In this document: in pieces, positions 1-11,892 of the stretch
How positions within the stretch are numbered: the stretch's first letter is position 1
Layout: the number at the start of each line of letters is the position of its first letter
NCBI GenBank assembly: GCA_023974075.1
Contig: CM043800.1
Span: forward strand, 28,721,452-28,785,451
Length of the DNA stretch: 64,000 bases
Origin: Chaenocephalus aceratus
Taxonomy: Eukaryota; Chordata; Actinopteri; Perciformes; Channichthyidae
Reading direction: 5' to 3'
Position numbers and translations under genes: made by a program
Notes under the pieces: generated by a model
The model's input: the letters and a program-made list of their open reading frames with translations, nothing else
The model's database searches: none
What the model was told of the DNA's origin: nothing

Positions 1-168
1 GAGATTGCCGTTGTGCTGCCGCTCTGTATTCGATCCAAACAACATCTGAGAGGCCACAGGTAGTGCAAGGTATAGTCATTGACGTCACGTCCTGGATGCA
101 CTGCAGACAACATTGCCCTCTGCAGGACACAATGAACAAGGGCGCACATAATGGTACAACATTTAACA
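1..168 (-). repeat. 3' LTR of Copia element (truncated by window edge)
   Basis: This block repeats the sequence at about 4637-4804, with scattered substitutions and small indels. Read on the minus strand it starts TGTTAAATG at 168 and runs off the window at base 1. The match to the right-hand LTR and the adjoining polypurine tract identify it as the 3' LTR. The differences between the two LTRs indicate the insertion is not very recent. Confidence 0.88.
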
Positions 169-178
169 CCCCCACTCG
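169..178 (-). other. Polypurine tract of Copia element
   Basis: Directly inside the 3' LTR, the minus strand reads CGAGTGGGGG just before TGTTA. A purine-rich run at this place is where plus-strand DNA synthesis is primed in LTR retrotransposons. Confidence 0.7.
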
Positions 179-384
179 ATCCTAGCTTATTGTGGTACAC
201 TTTCATAACAGAATACAAACAAAACAAATATTCTCCCCATTTGGCCTTCAATACAAAATAAACAACAAAATACAATGGCACATATATGCATTTCTTGCAC
301 TTTAAGTGCCAAAACAAATACTGAGCAAACTTTTTCAGTTGTAGCTTAGTGGCTGGTTTTGTCATTAGGTCAGCTACCATGTTG

Positions 385-3300
385 TCAGTAGGACAATATT
401 CCAAATACATCCTCCCACTGTTCACAGTTTCTCGGATAAAGTGATATTTGATATCGATATGTTTGCACCGCTGGCCGATTTACTGGATTTCTGGCAAGTG
501 CAATAGCTCCTTGGTTGTCATCATAAACCTTGGTTTGCTCATATTGATACTCATCAATACCCTTGAGTAGCTGTTGTAAATACATACACTCCTGTATGGC
601 TGACGCTAAGGCCATGTATTCTGCCTCGCAGGTAGACAGTGCAACTGTTGGTTGTTTTCTACTCTTCCATGAAATGAGAGAGCTTCTCTCACTCAGACTG
701 GCACAGTACCCTGTGGTGCTACGTCTGTCTGTAACCTCTGAGGCCCAGTCTGCATCACTATGGACTATTAGGCCCAGTTTACCTGCGTCATCCTTTTTAA
801 AGCATAATCCACGGTCTGTTGTACCCTTAAGATACCTGAACACATGCTTCACAGTGCTCCAATGCTCTTCACTTGGTTCAGCAAAATGCTGGGAAAGTTT
901 ACTGACCACAAAACTTAAATCTGGTCTAGTGCATGTAGAATAGAATAGAATAGAATATATATTTAGACTTCCTACTGCCTCTCTATACATCCTTGGCTCT
1001 TCCATTTTTTCAGCATTTTCTGTGTATTCAAGTTTAGACTCACATGGGGTTTCTCTGGCCCTACAATCTTGCATTCCAAATCTGGAGAGGATTTTGTTCA
1101 CATACCTTTCCTGTGACATTGTGACTTGACCCTCTGACTGGTTAAAATCTATACCAAGAAAATTGTTTAATTTCCCCAGGTCTTTCATTTTAAACCTATC
1201 AGTGAGCATCATTTGACACTTTTCACAACCTCCTCATTGTTAGCAGCAATTATCAGATCATCAACCTGAACCCATACAATCAGAATCACTTTTTCGTTTA
1301 GTTTTTTCCCTTGTGTATTGACAGTGATCAGCAGGATTTTGTTCAAAACCATTTTCAGTGAGATATGCATGTAACAGAGCATTCAGTTTCTGCCTGACTG
1401 CTTTAGACCATATAGGGACTTCTGTAATTTGCATACTAACTTTTCTCCAGTTTTGAATTTTTCTCATAACCTTCAGGTTGTTCCAAATACACCTCATAAT
1501 CAATGGGTGCATGCAGGTATGCAGTTTTCACATCCATTTGGTGTAAAACTAAATCTTCCTGCACTGCCTTTTGCATGACAACTCTAACAGTTGTCATGTC
1601 AGCTGTAGGTGAGAAAGTTTCCTCATAGTCAATGCCTTGTTTTTGGCTGTAACCTTTTGCAACAAATCTTGCCTTATACTTGTCTGACCCATCAGTATCA
1701 CACTTGAGAGTATACTATAGACCCACCTACCCCCCACTGCCTTTTTGCCTAGAGGCAACCGGGTGATCTTGAATGTGTCATTCTCTTCTAGTGACTGTAT
1801 TTCGTCATTCATTGCATTGATCCACTGCCGTGACTTGGTTGACCCTATGGCCTCCTGGTATGTCACACACTGCTCTATAACAAGAGTCTACACATGTTAC
1901 CAGTTGGTCTACTGTATCCTCAGTCTCATAATCCTGAATGCATTGGCTTTCTCCTAGCTCTAGGTGGGTTCTTTCTAGCCTCACTCTCAGTGCCTGGCTG
2001 TTCACATTCAGCCACAGAAACATCACCTTGAACACTTTGACCTGATCCATTTTTTCATCAACATTTTCCTCATTGTCAAGGACCCTGGGGTCTACCTCTC
2101 TGTCCCTGACATTCAATGTGTGACCCAGGTGTCTGTGTTTCTTTCTCTTTGGCTGTCTTGTTTGTGAATTTCACCAACCTGTGTTTTTGGACCTTATCTG
2201 TGTCTGGACAGTACACAAGATAAGCTGGAATGTTCTTATCATATCCAATACAAATGCCCTGCTCACATCTGGAATCTAACTTCCCCTTCTCTTGTGTGTA
2301 GAAAAAACACACAGATCCACATTTCTGAAGTTTGGACATGTCTGGCTTCTTGCCTGTGAGCATCTCATAAGGTGTTTTCTTTGTGCGATTACTGTAACAC
2401 CTGTTTCTTACATAGGCTGCCGTCTGTACAGCACAATTCCACAGTGTGTCTGGCAACTTACTGTCTAACAGCATACACCTGCCCATTTCATAGAGGGTTC
2501 GCCAACCTCTCTCTGCTGTGCCGTTTTGGTGAGGTGAATAGGGTGCAGATGTCTCATGTCTAATCCTATTTTTGGTTAACAGTGATTTGAATTCTCTATT
2601 AGTAAATTCTCCACCGTTGTCTGAACGTAAACATTTTACTTTTCCATAAGGTGCTGAGTCTGCCAAGAACCTCTCTGTGGCATGTATTGCATCACTTTTG
2701 GATTTGAGAAAATAAACAGTTATGGCACCCGAATAGTCGTCTGTAAAAGACTGTGCATATTTGTGCCCTTCTAAGCTTGGGGTTCTCATAGGACCGGCTA
2801 AAGCAGTGTGGACCAGCTGTAAAGGTTCTATAGCCTTTCTGTCTGGCTCCCTATTCCTTGTCTGGGTGAATTTTCCTTTTGTACACATTTCACACAGCTG
2901 TTCTGGCCTGACTGCACTGCCTCTTATCTCCATGCCTTTTACCACACCCAGTAACTTTTGTACATCCTCATAATTGCAATGTCCCAAATGTCATGCCAAG
3001 TTTGCATGTCGTGGCACACATTACATTTATCAACATTTTTCTGAACAGTTGACAAGTAAAACAGATTACCACTTTCATGGAGGTCAAACCGGTTGTTACC
3101 ACTCTTGGTGATCATGTGGCTGTCCCCCTTCTTGAAAGTGACTGTCGCTCCTCCATTTGTTGCTCTTGCCACTGAGAAGATATCGTGTGGATACGTCGGC
3201 ATATACAGTGCCTCATGCAGCTGTGCTCTTTGTAGACGTCCATCGTGGTCTAGCAGGTAGATCAGCGCCGTCCCTCTGCATTGTGCCATCCCGCTGCATT

Positions 3301-4353
3301 TGGTCCCATCCGCCAGCTCGATTGAATGGGTGTCGGGCTGGAATGTGTTGTCAAAGCTCTTGAACTTGGCGATATCGTTCACTATGTGGGATGTCACTCC
3401 GGCGTCCACCATGATGCCTTTATTCTTTACGTTGGCTGATGGCCTCTCGCTGTTTGCCTGCTTGGCCATGAAGCAATGATCCTCGTCGCCGTTGTCCTCC
3501 TCTTCTTCCTCTGCAACCTTCCTGGCTCCGTCTTCTTTTCCCTTTTTCCTGCACAGGGACTCTGTGTGTGTGTTGCTCTTGCAGTGACTGCACCACACTT
3601 TCTGGGTGCACTTGCTTCTAATGTGTCCTTTTTCTCCACACTTGTAACAAGTCACTGAAGTCAGAGTGGCTTCTCCATTCTTCCAGTGTGTCTTGGTGCC
3701 TTGTCTACTTTGCCTTGTGTTAGTCTTCATCACACTGTCCATAGATCCAGTCGTCCTCATCTTCTCAGATTCTCATAGACCCTCAGTCTTCTCTTGAAGT
3801 CTTTAAATGTAACATCGTCCTCGTTCTGTGTTACATGGACAGTCAGTGGCCTGAATGAATCTGGCAGTCCATTCAAAATGGTGGCTACAAGCAGCCCATC
3901 ACTCATGTTCTCTCCTGCATCACGTAGAGCTGCAATTATATTCTCAGCCCTTATCATGTAATCAGTAACAGTTTCATTGTCTGCCATTTGTATGGTGGTC
4001 AATGATGTATACAGGTTTAGAATCCTTGGCTTGCTTTTTCCTGAATAGTGCTCCCTCAATAATTTCAGAGCTTTCCTTCCATCCTCGGCGGCATCATGTC
4101 TTATCAATGACAGGCTCTTATCATCCAGGGCATTCACTAACTGTGCATAACAGTCTTAATTTTTTCCTGGATCTGCAGCTAATGCGGCTTCACCCGTGGG
4201 CACTCGCAAAATAGTGTCTTTTAGCTTCAAAATGTGCAAACGGCTAAGGAATCTCGTCTCCCACAGATCATACTTATCTTCTGTTCCATCGAATAAAATC
4301 TGCTGGGGTGTTCCTGCTCCGGCCATTTTTTTACGTTGCATCCACGTTAACAC
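385..4353 (-). pseudogene. Ty1/Copia gag-pol, multiply frameshifted
   Basis: This is the coding region of a Ty1/Copia retrotransposon in the order gag, protease, integrase, reverse transcriptase, RNase H, which is diagnostic of Copia rather than Gypsy. Gag starts near 4329-4353 (MAGAGTPQQ). A CX2CX4HX4C zinc knuckle (CYKCGEKGHIRSKC) lies near 3610-3650. A protease-like DAG motif is near 3400-3415, where most relatives have D-S/T-G. The integrase HxxxH-type zinc region spans a frameshift near 2940-2990. The integrase core (2076-2987) keeps its DDE residues (TDDYSG, RSDNGGE, NGTAERG). The RT catalytic pair is VDD near 1255-1265. The RNase H region (385-900) has STCEAEYMA. Reading frame breaks occur at about 4140-4160, 3757, 2940-2990, 2080-2110, 1800, 1500-1600 and 1210-1260, so no full polyprotein is made. 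It is a decayed copy with no likely function. Confidence 0.92.
940..962. repeat. (TAGAA)n short tandem repeat inside Copia pol
   Basis: Four to five units of TAGAA interrupt the RT/RNase H junction between the conserved AVGSL and TRPDL blocks. The insertion keeps the local frame open and adds several codons. Confidence 0.75.
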
Positions 4354-4527
4354 GTCTTCTCTTTATACAGTTCACTTATCTCCAAACATTGGGTTGCGGC
4401 TTGTAGAAACACCGTGTCTTCAGTTTACGCGGGAATCTCTCAGCGCCGTCTTCATCCAGGTCCCACTAGTAGCTTCTCTTGGCTAACAGCTTGTTCTTCT
4501 GTTACCTTGTTGCTCTAGACTGGCATT

Positions 4528-4542
4528 CCTGGGCCCATAACC
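4528..4542 (-). other. Primer binding site, internal initiator-tRNA-Met type
   Basis: Just inside the 5' LTR the minus strand reads GGTTATGGGCCCAGG. Its complement matches the anticodon stem-loop of initiator tRNA-Met (CTGGGCCCATAACC). Drosophila copia is known to prime from this internal half-tRNA site rather than the tRNA 3' end, so the element probably uses the same mode. Confidence 0.8.
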
Positions 4543-4804
4543 TGTTAGGCGGAGTGCGTTGCGGTGGAATTTAATAGAACTCAGTAGTAGACAGCTTTCT
4601 TTAGCCTTTATTAGGCATATTTATTTATATCGTGGTAGGAGAGATGCGGTTGTGCTGCCGCTCTGTATTCGATCCAAACAACGTTTGAGAGGCCACAGGT
4701 AGTGCAAGGTATAGTCAGTGACGTCACGTCCTGGACGCACTTCACAACATTGCCCTCTGCAGGACACAATGAGCAAGGGCGCACATAATGGTACAACATT
4801 TAAC
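4543..4804 (-). repeat. 5' LTR of Copia element
   Basis: This is a complete 262-bp LTR bounded by TGTTA and TAACA on the minus strand, with the primer site next to its inner edge. Its outer part matches positions 1-168. It would carry the element's promoter and polyadenylation signals. A TA microsatellite follows directly, so a target duplication cannot be judged. Confidence 0.87.
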
Positions 4805-4805
4805 A

Positions 4806-4836
<31 letters not shown>
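4805..4836. repeat. (TA)n microsatellite
   Basis: About 15 TA units directly abut the Copia 5' LTR. Confidence 0.95.
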
Positions 4837-4837
<1 letters not shown>

Positions 4838-5327
4838 GGTGCAATAACTCTTTCATGCTAAATGAAGCTCTGTTGGATATCACTAGATCCTGTTACAGCG
4901 TAATATAAGTACATAACGATTGATGTGTACATTAGCATAATTACTAGCTAGCCGCGAGCCGCTAGCTGCTAACTGCCGCCTCGTTAATATCAAATCCATC
5001 ATAATAACAATCCATTACCATGCTGTCATGAACGCACGGTGCTGTTACGTGTACGCAAATTGAGGTGCTTGATGTGAACGAGCATTTTGGTTAAAGTTGC
5101 GCATGCGCTATGAGCGCACATACGGGTACTTCTTAGGCATGCCGGGTAATCTGTGACGTTTCACTCTCTCAAAAGTTGGGCCATTTTATCATCATGAGCT
5201 AATGAGCAACTCTCATAGGAATGAATGAGGCCCCGCCTCCCACGCTGTATCCAGTTCTTATTATACATCCATGGTTATGCCCCACAAATAATTGTACGTC
5301 CTACGGCCACCATGGCCTTTGGGCCCC
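4837..5327. other. Intergenic, no gene seen
   Basis: Mixed-composition sequence between the Copia element and the MITE. No open frame, RNA gene or clear repeat boundary was found. Confidence 0.5.
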
Positions 5328-5330
5328 TCA

Positions 5331-5648
5331 CGGCCCATCCACACAGCAGCGTGTGCTGACGCTTGCCGGCGGGCGTGTCTGAAACTCGACCAACAACCAA
5401 TCACATGAATCTCCCGCCCCTGACACACAAGCAGCGGTTTGATTGGCTAGAGCTTGTACTGGCATATGATTCGATTGGCTGACGCTTCTGCCGAGGCGTC
5501 AAAAGTTGAACATTGCTCAACTTTTGCAGCGAGCCACGCCAGCTACGCTCCACGTCGCTTCCCACGATGCATTTCGGCTAAAAGTGACGTCACCCCCATT
5601 CAAAGTGAATGGTGAAGCGTCAACGCACGCCGCTGTGTGGACGGGCCG
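5331..5648. mobile_element. Harbinger-like MITE, copy 1
   Basis: A 318-bp non-coding element with terminal inverted repeats (CGGCCCATCCACACAG at the left, CTGTGTGGACGGGCCG at the right) and a 3-bp duplication TCA on both sides (5328-5330, 5649-5651). It contains the inner palindrome AAAGTTGA-n-TCAACTTT. A near-identical copy lies at 63660-63970. The 3-bp TNA target suggests PIF/Harbinger mobilisation. It has no coding capacity. Confidence 0.85.
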
Positions 5649-6178
5649 TCACACTGTTAAAATCTCGAAGTTGCTTTAAAAGCGACAGAACAGTGTTTTC
5701 TGAACTGCATTATGCTGCGTTCACAACGGACACGATGGAATGCGAATATTCTCATCGCTCTAACCGCTGGAGTTTCACCTCAGCTGTGTTTACTCCTGTC
5801 ATTCAAACAGAACGCGCTGGAGAGGGGGCGGGGCTTATTTCATGTAAATTATTGCACATGTAAATACTGTGGTGGAAACCAACTACGACAAAATTAACCT
5901 ATTTTACAGTGATTTAATTGTAATACACGTTTCAAAAGGATGCTGAAGTAACTACCATACTGATACCGGTTAGTAAAAACATGAATAATGCTTTGACAAG
6001 TCTGCAGACAGACGGCAAGCGAAAAATCTTTTAAAATGCCTGTTTTCTGAATGGATCAATCATGCTAAACTAACCTGCAGCTGCTCCGTCCACACTCACA
6101 ACAACGTCCTAAAGACAGAAGTAAAGCAACGATTGGTATTCAGTTGTCTGAACAGAGCTGTGAGGAGTGATTAAAGAG

Positions 6179-6382
<204 letters not shown>

Positions 6383-7558
6383 TTTATGTGCAGAGTTTGA
6401 CCCTTGAAGGCTGTTTCTTCTGCTCTGAAATGGAATATATTTGTTACATATTAATAGAATTTTTGATTTTTTGATTTGAGTAGGGTAATCTTATTTTATA
6501 TACGGTTATACTAAGGAGGCATAGGCCTATAGGATGATATAATGTTTGACATTATTGATATTAAAAAAGTGATTTTGTTTTCCCATGTAATTCGTGTGTT
6601 TTTCTTATCAAAAAGTGAAGTTATTTATTTGTAAGCTCCAAATCCAAATGTTTCCCTCAATGGCCTTTGTGCCCTGGCATGTGGCCTTTGCGCCCTGAAA
6701 AAATGTGTGACAACCAAAGGCCAAATGGCCTTGCCCCTAAAATGACAAAATTCCAAGCCTGCCTCACCACAGCTCCATTTCTCTCCGATGGCCGTTATTT
6801 TTTTAATCCTTGGCTGCGCCTGGTCTCTTGGACGCATAGCAGGCTCATAATTATAATCATATGCATTCGAATATATATTTTCAACCTCTTCTGTGTCAAA
6901 ACTAGCATTGTGAGCAGGGACGTGCACAGACATTTGGAGGGGCTATTGCTCTAAACTGAAAAAAAGGGCCTCCCCCCGGAAAAAAAATAAGACCTTTTTT
7001 TAATGTAAAAGAAACCAAATGATTAAAACTAAACTAAAACTAAATTGAACAGTAATTCACATCTCATAACAAAATAAGCTAAGGCGACTACTTGCATTCG
7101 GTGACTTAATTTCAAAAATGAAAATCAGGGACATTTTTTGTTTTGCGGTCCACATCTCATTAAAATATCTAATGTTAGTAACTATTAAAGACAAAATGGG
7201 GACAATTCTGTTCTAATGTAGTTTGACCATTGTAACTGCTGTGCAGTCCAGACATACTGATAAAATAGGGCCTCTAACCAGGGGTTAAATTGGGCCGGGG
7301 CAGTCCGGGGCTCAGCCCGGCACATAGGACGATGCTCTGACGTCATCGCCCTCGCTATTTGTCATTTGTTTAAGCCATAATGTCAAAACATCTCTCGTTC
7401 TTAATATAGACTTTATTTAGGGTCGATATGTGTTGACTTTAAAATTTAAAATAGCAGATCTCTGTGACAGGGTATCGTTTTTCCGCTTAGTGAACGTGTG
7501 TCTCTGCTCCGATCAGGAGCTGCAGCACCGTGGCTCCTTCGTGCAGAGAGTCTGCAGC

Positions 7559-7597
<39 letters not shown>
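7559..7597. repeat. (TG)n microsatellite
   Basis: About 19 TG units within the outer hAT element. Confidence 0.95.
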
Positions 7598-7665
7598 ACA
7601 GTCTGCAGTGGTACCCGCCAAACCCCCGACCCGTCTTGTAACACGGAACCCGTTTCCTACACCAT

Positions 7666-8587
7666 CAGGGCCGGTTCTAACCAATTTGCTGCCCTAGGCG
7701 AGATTTTAGCTGGCGCCCCCCCCTGCCAGAAAATCGTTCAGTAGAACAAATAAAAGTATCCAAGGAATACACAATAGAATATATAAAAATAAATGAAAAA
7801 TCTCTACAAAAGACCAATGCACTACAAAAACAGAAACGTATTGACATAAATCATATACATCAAAGGCTTCAAATGTATTCAGTATTATATGAACATGTTT
7901 TAATTGGGGTGAGGACATCACATCCTCTAGGTGGGTCCGGGGGTATGCCCCTAGGTCAGGTACTAGAGACCTGACCTAGGGGGTACAACTCTAAACATCC
8001 ATATGAAAAAGATTGGTTTACATTTTAATAATCAAATAAGTATGTGAACATAACCAATAACCTACCATAGCCAATAGCAAATAAATGCAGCTTATTTTAT
8101 TTGTGTTGTTCATTCATATCTTATTTTACCTAGTTAACGTTTATTTATGCATATTTTTGTATCTCTCAAGTTTTAAACGATATTTTTGGTTTTCTGTCCT
8201 ATAGTATACATTGAAATGATTTCAAACCTGTTTACCCCAATAATTATAAAAGAGTGCCTTGGAAATATTTGTTTACATAAATTGCATTTATCTCTCTCGC
8301 TCGATCCCACACCCACTTTGGCTGTGAGCTGCGGACGCCTGATAAGCCAACACCCCCCACTTTCCTCACTTACAGCGCCCATCGTACAGGGCAAATGAAA
8401 AGTGTAACCGGGGTAAAAAGGGTGTTACCTTGACTTAATTATGAATGTTGTTACATCAAGGCCGAAAATTAGGATGAGCGCAAACAGTCAAAATGTTTTT
8501 TTCCCTCCCAGAGCTGCCAGCGCAGCGCCCCCCCCCCCCCCCAGATCTGGCGCCCTTGGCGGCCGTCTATGCCAAGAAGCGGCCCTG
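7666..8587. mobile_element. Non-autonomous hAT element with perfect 8-bp TSD
   Basis: A 922-bp element with ends CAGGGCCGGTTCT and AGAAGCGGCCCTG (inverted). It is flanked on both sides by the identical 8-mer TACACCAT (7658-7665 and 8588-8595). An exact 8-bp duplication is the hAT hallmark. No transposase frame is present. It contains a long C run (8527-8542) and a GGGGGTATGCCCCTAGG motif shared with related repeats. It sits inside the older 6915-9113 element. Confidence 0.88.
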
Positions 8588-9473
8588 TACACCATGCTAA
8601 ATATGTCTGCATAAAGCTGAGTTATGATCGGTCATAATAACACAGAATTTGGTGATGATTAAATAGTTTACAGTGAGATTTACTCCCATACTTTTGACCA
8701 TACTCACGCAGCCCTACAAATGAATTGAGATTTCCAAACAAATGTTCTTTAGCAAGTGTGCAGAGCAGTGTTGATTTAAAAAAGCAATTTGAAGGTTGGA
8801 TATTTGTAAACCTTTTTTTGTGTATATATATTCATAATTTAAGATGTAAATGAATTCCAGTTTATTTGTAGTACTTTCTATTATTATTGTGACATTTGGT
8901 GGCATCAATGTCTGCATTTGATACAGATAATGGAGCAGTTGCTTTAGGGCCACAGTGTAGGCCTAAATCCCTTAAGGTCAAATAATGAGATCCTCTATCA
9001 TGTTGATTCGGCCACAACAGAAAACATAAAAATAAACTCTCGCTCTCTCCAGAGGGGCAGGTCAGCCAAAAAGGCCAAACGGGCCGTTGCCCTGGCAACA
9101 TTAGCCGTCCCTGATTGTGATCCATGTTTATTCATACGTTAGACCGCTCTCCCCCATGTTACGTCACACGCGGGAGGTCACGTGCGGAGGCTTTTTTATG
9201 CGGAAGTGAAAATGTCTTACTAAAACGACGCCAGATGTCACTGTAGTGTATATTTCTGTATATTTTTTTGAAAATCTAGTGTATTCATCATTTTCCTACA
9301 CATTTATTCACTGGTGTTTCTAACCTGCAAGTTGCTCTTTAAGTTATTTGAGGAAAAGCAACACATGTATAGTGCAGTTATAGGTAGATAGATTATGAGA
9401 GGGATATAGTGTCTTTACTTGATGTATAAATTACACAAATAAAGGATAGTCCCACTCCCAATGATGCTCTTAC

Positions 9474-10875
9474 CTTTGGATTTGAAAACAACTTGGGAGA
9501 AGACGCAGCCACGCCCCATGCATCGCCAGTAGTAAAGCACATTGGGGATCCAGTTCCCCAGAGCGAAGACCGGCACAGGAGAAAAGTGCAGCCTGGACAG
9601 AACCTCCTTATTGCTGCAGAAACAGGCAGGATGTTAAACGTGGTTTGTCAAAGTGGTTACCAATATGTTGGGGTTGAGCTAACTGAAATTTGTGATAAAC
9701 TTAACACTGAAAAAATAATAGTCTTTATAGAAGTCGTCAACTACTGTTACATGATTATTTATCATTATTTCACGTTCTAGTGTCACAAAATGTGTGGAAT
9801 TTTAAAATCTAATACTTTTATCATACTCTGAGTCCGAATTATACACTTTAGTAGCCTTGACATGCACAACATTTGTATATATGTTCTAAATGTGTTAACA
9901 GTGGGGGTTTGTTCATGTATTAATAGTATAATTTAAAAAACATTTTATTCCATCATTTGTGTTATGCTTCTTTGAGTTATACATAGAGATATCCATAATT
10001 CCATCTGTAAAAACCTTTTACTCTATAATTTTAACAAATACAAGTTACATAATTTAGGTTAAGAATTATATTTCAGAAATGTTTGCAACGGATGATGTTG
10101 CCTATTTTGCACAAATAATCAGACATATATTTTTGTTAAATATATGTTTTAACTTGTACAGTCTTCCGTTGATATATAAAACATCCCCGCATCACTGTGC
10201 CTTAGGGTAGAGGTCTGTCCCGGGTCACCTACTCATGGTACCTGACAGTGTAAATAGAGTTTTGTAAACTGTACCCTGTACATTATGTTGCATGTCATCC
10301 TTATTGTTGTTCTGTTGTTTTTATGTTACATGTGTAACTAATGTCGTGCAGGTCACCCTTGAAAAAGAGATCTTTTGATCTCAAGGGGCTTTCACCTGGT
10401 TAAATAAAGGCTACAAACAAACAAACCTGCGCATGGCGACCCTCTGCAGCTGCTCCCTCATCCACAGAGCGTCACTGACCGCGGAGTCGTCCAGCGACAG
10501 GAAGAGCACCTGGCTGCTGGCTGGGAGCTCCTCCACCAGGCTGCTCAGGGACGACTCCGAGCTCCACAGGCACTCCAGGAAGGCAGACTTGTTGGAGAAG
10601 GCGTGGATGATGAGAGAACCCCGCTGAGCACCGGGCTCGTAGGAGAACTCCCCGTCCAGAGTGGCAACCCTGAACGCGGCGGCGGGGTCTCCTGGCTCCG
10701 GGCCGTTCGGGGAGGAGGTTTTACTGGACCGGAGGCTGAGCGCCGCCGAGTCCATGGACTCACAGGCCGCCCCATCCTCGATCAGTTTCGGTTTCCCTGC
10801 AGCTTCACTCACATGAGCTATCAGAACAACACCAACGAGCCACAACATTGTGGGCTTTGGACGCAACAAAACCAT
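9474..10875 (-). CDS. Unrecognised secreted/ER-type protein, first two exons
   Basis: Two exons join in frame: 10875-10427 (exon 1) and 9613-9474 (exon 2). The chosen start at 10875 is followed by a hydrophobic stretch (MLWLVGVVLIAHVSEAAG) that looks like a signal peptide. A second ATG at 10926 is in frame upstream. Exon 1 is about 149 codons, then has donor AG|GTTTGT. Exon 2 adds about 46 codons that include LGNWIPNVLYYWRC and MGRGCVFSQVVF, a Trp- and Cys-rich conserved-looking block, and ends at donor GTAAGA with a split codon. Phases fit, and the G+C-rich exon bodies contrast with AT-rich flanks. I do not recognise the family. Downstream exons were not found to the left; the gene may continue beyond a long intron or be cut by the transposons at 5.3-9.1 kb. 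Confidence 0.6.
10190..10426 (+). repeat. LINE 3' end (L2/Rex1-like tail) with (CAAA)n
   Basis: The block GAAAAAGAGATCTTTTGATC, then ACCTGGTTAAATAAAGG and a CAAA repeat, is a common fish LINE 3' end. It lies antisense to the 9474-10875 gene and ends exactly at that gene's exon 1 splice donor. The 5' boundary is a guess. Confidence 0.6.
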
Positions 10876-10927
10876 GTTCTGCTCAGGCCGAGTGACTGTG
10901 AACTCAATATATAGTATATGAGCCAAA

Positions 10928-11880
10928 CATACTTGTTAAACAGATTGTATCTATGTGTCAAAGGTCAGAATGCTGACTCTTTCTGATAATGGCTTGACGG
11001 ATTTCCTAATATCATCCACTCTGACTGACTTTTGAGTTGGAGGCGGGCCGTGCTGCTGTCTACGGTGGCCCAACGGGGACCCGTGGCCTTAAAAAACTCA
11101 AAAACGCGATCTCAATTGGTCGACAAATTAATCCGGATTATTCACATTTCGGATAAACTTCACAGGGGCCCTTAATGCCTTGAGCAAACATATGGTGTTA
11201 AATAGTCTCAGAAAATCTCTATCGGCTAATGTATTTAACTATGTTGTAAAATAGCCTTATTCTGCAATATTGTGTGTAGTATATATCACTTTAATGTCAA
11301 ATTCATCATGTGACCGTACACAAAAAACATTTAGGCATCATAATGAAATAATAATAACACAACTGCCATTACTCCATTCTCATAAAATGATACATTCGAC
11401 ATATATCCGATATATTTATATATTTGTTTTTTTCTTCTAATGTAGGATATAATAGGCTACTTCTTAAAATCACGGACTGACTGCTGTTGAAAATGAAACT
11501 AAACTGTTGAAATTATGGCTAAACTTGCATATATAATATATATAATGAATGAAATATTACGCTAGTGTGATTTTTACATTTAAATACCCATCAGTATAAA
11601 GCAGTCATTTTCTTTTCGACCAGCTACATTAAAATACTTTTCAAACTGTGTAATATGCATAATGCAATCATATCTAACACGCTATATGACACTCTGAGAG
11701 GGGCCATCAGGCAAACAAAAGTTAAGTACAATCAAAGATATGATTCAAAATGAAGCATATGACTCAGAATAATTGGCGGAGTCGACCCACATCATTCACT
11801 CCAGCTGTGCGTAAAAGCCCTTATGCGTAAAAGTCCCAAGATAAGGGAAGGCATGATCAAGCAAAGATCACATAGATCCA
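10928..11880. other. AT-rich intergenic sequence, no gene seen
   Basis: This lies between the divergent secreted-protein gene (minus) and the tachykinin-like gene (plus), so promoters for both are expected here. I found no open frame, RNA gene or clear core promoter. Confidence 0.4.
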
Positions 11881-11892
11881 TAGATCTCTTCA

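Larger units (their letters stand above)
6915..9113. mobile_element. hAT-type element hosting a nested hAT
   Basis: The ends read CAGGGACG at the left and CGTCCCTG at the right. They are flanked by near-identical 8-mers ATTGTGAG (6907-6914) and ATTGTGAT (9114-9121), as expected for hAT. Beyond the first 8 bp the ends diverge, so the pairing is moderately certain. It contains a GT repeat (7559-7597) and the complete inner element at 7666-8587. No intact transposase was seen. Confidence 0.55.

Noticed and set aside
563..943. 126-codon plus-strand frame
   Set aside because: Antisense shadow of the Copia RNase H region.
6625..6933. 102-codon minus-strand frame
   Set aside because: No motifs, no splice context, and it overlaps repeat sequence.
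10603..10914. 103-codon plus-strand frame
   Set aside because: Antisense of the signal-peptide exon of the unrecognised gene; it lacks conserved content.
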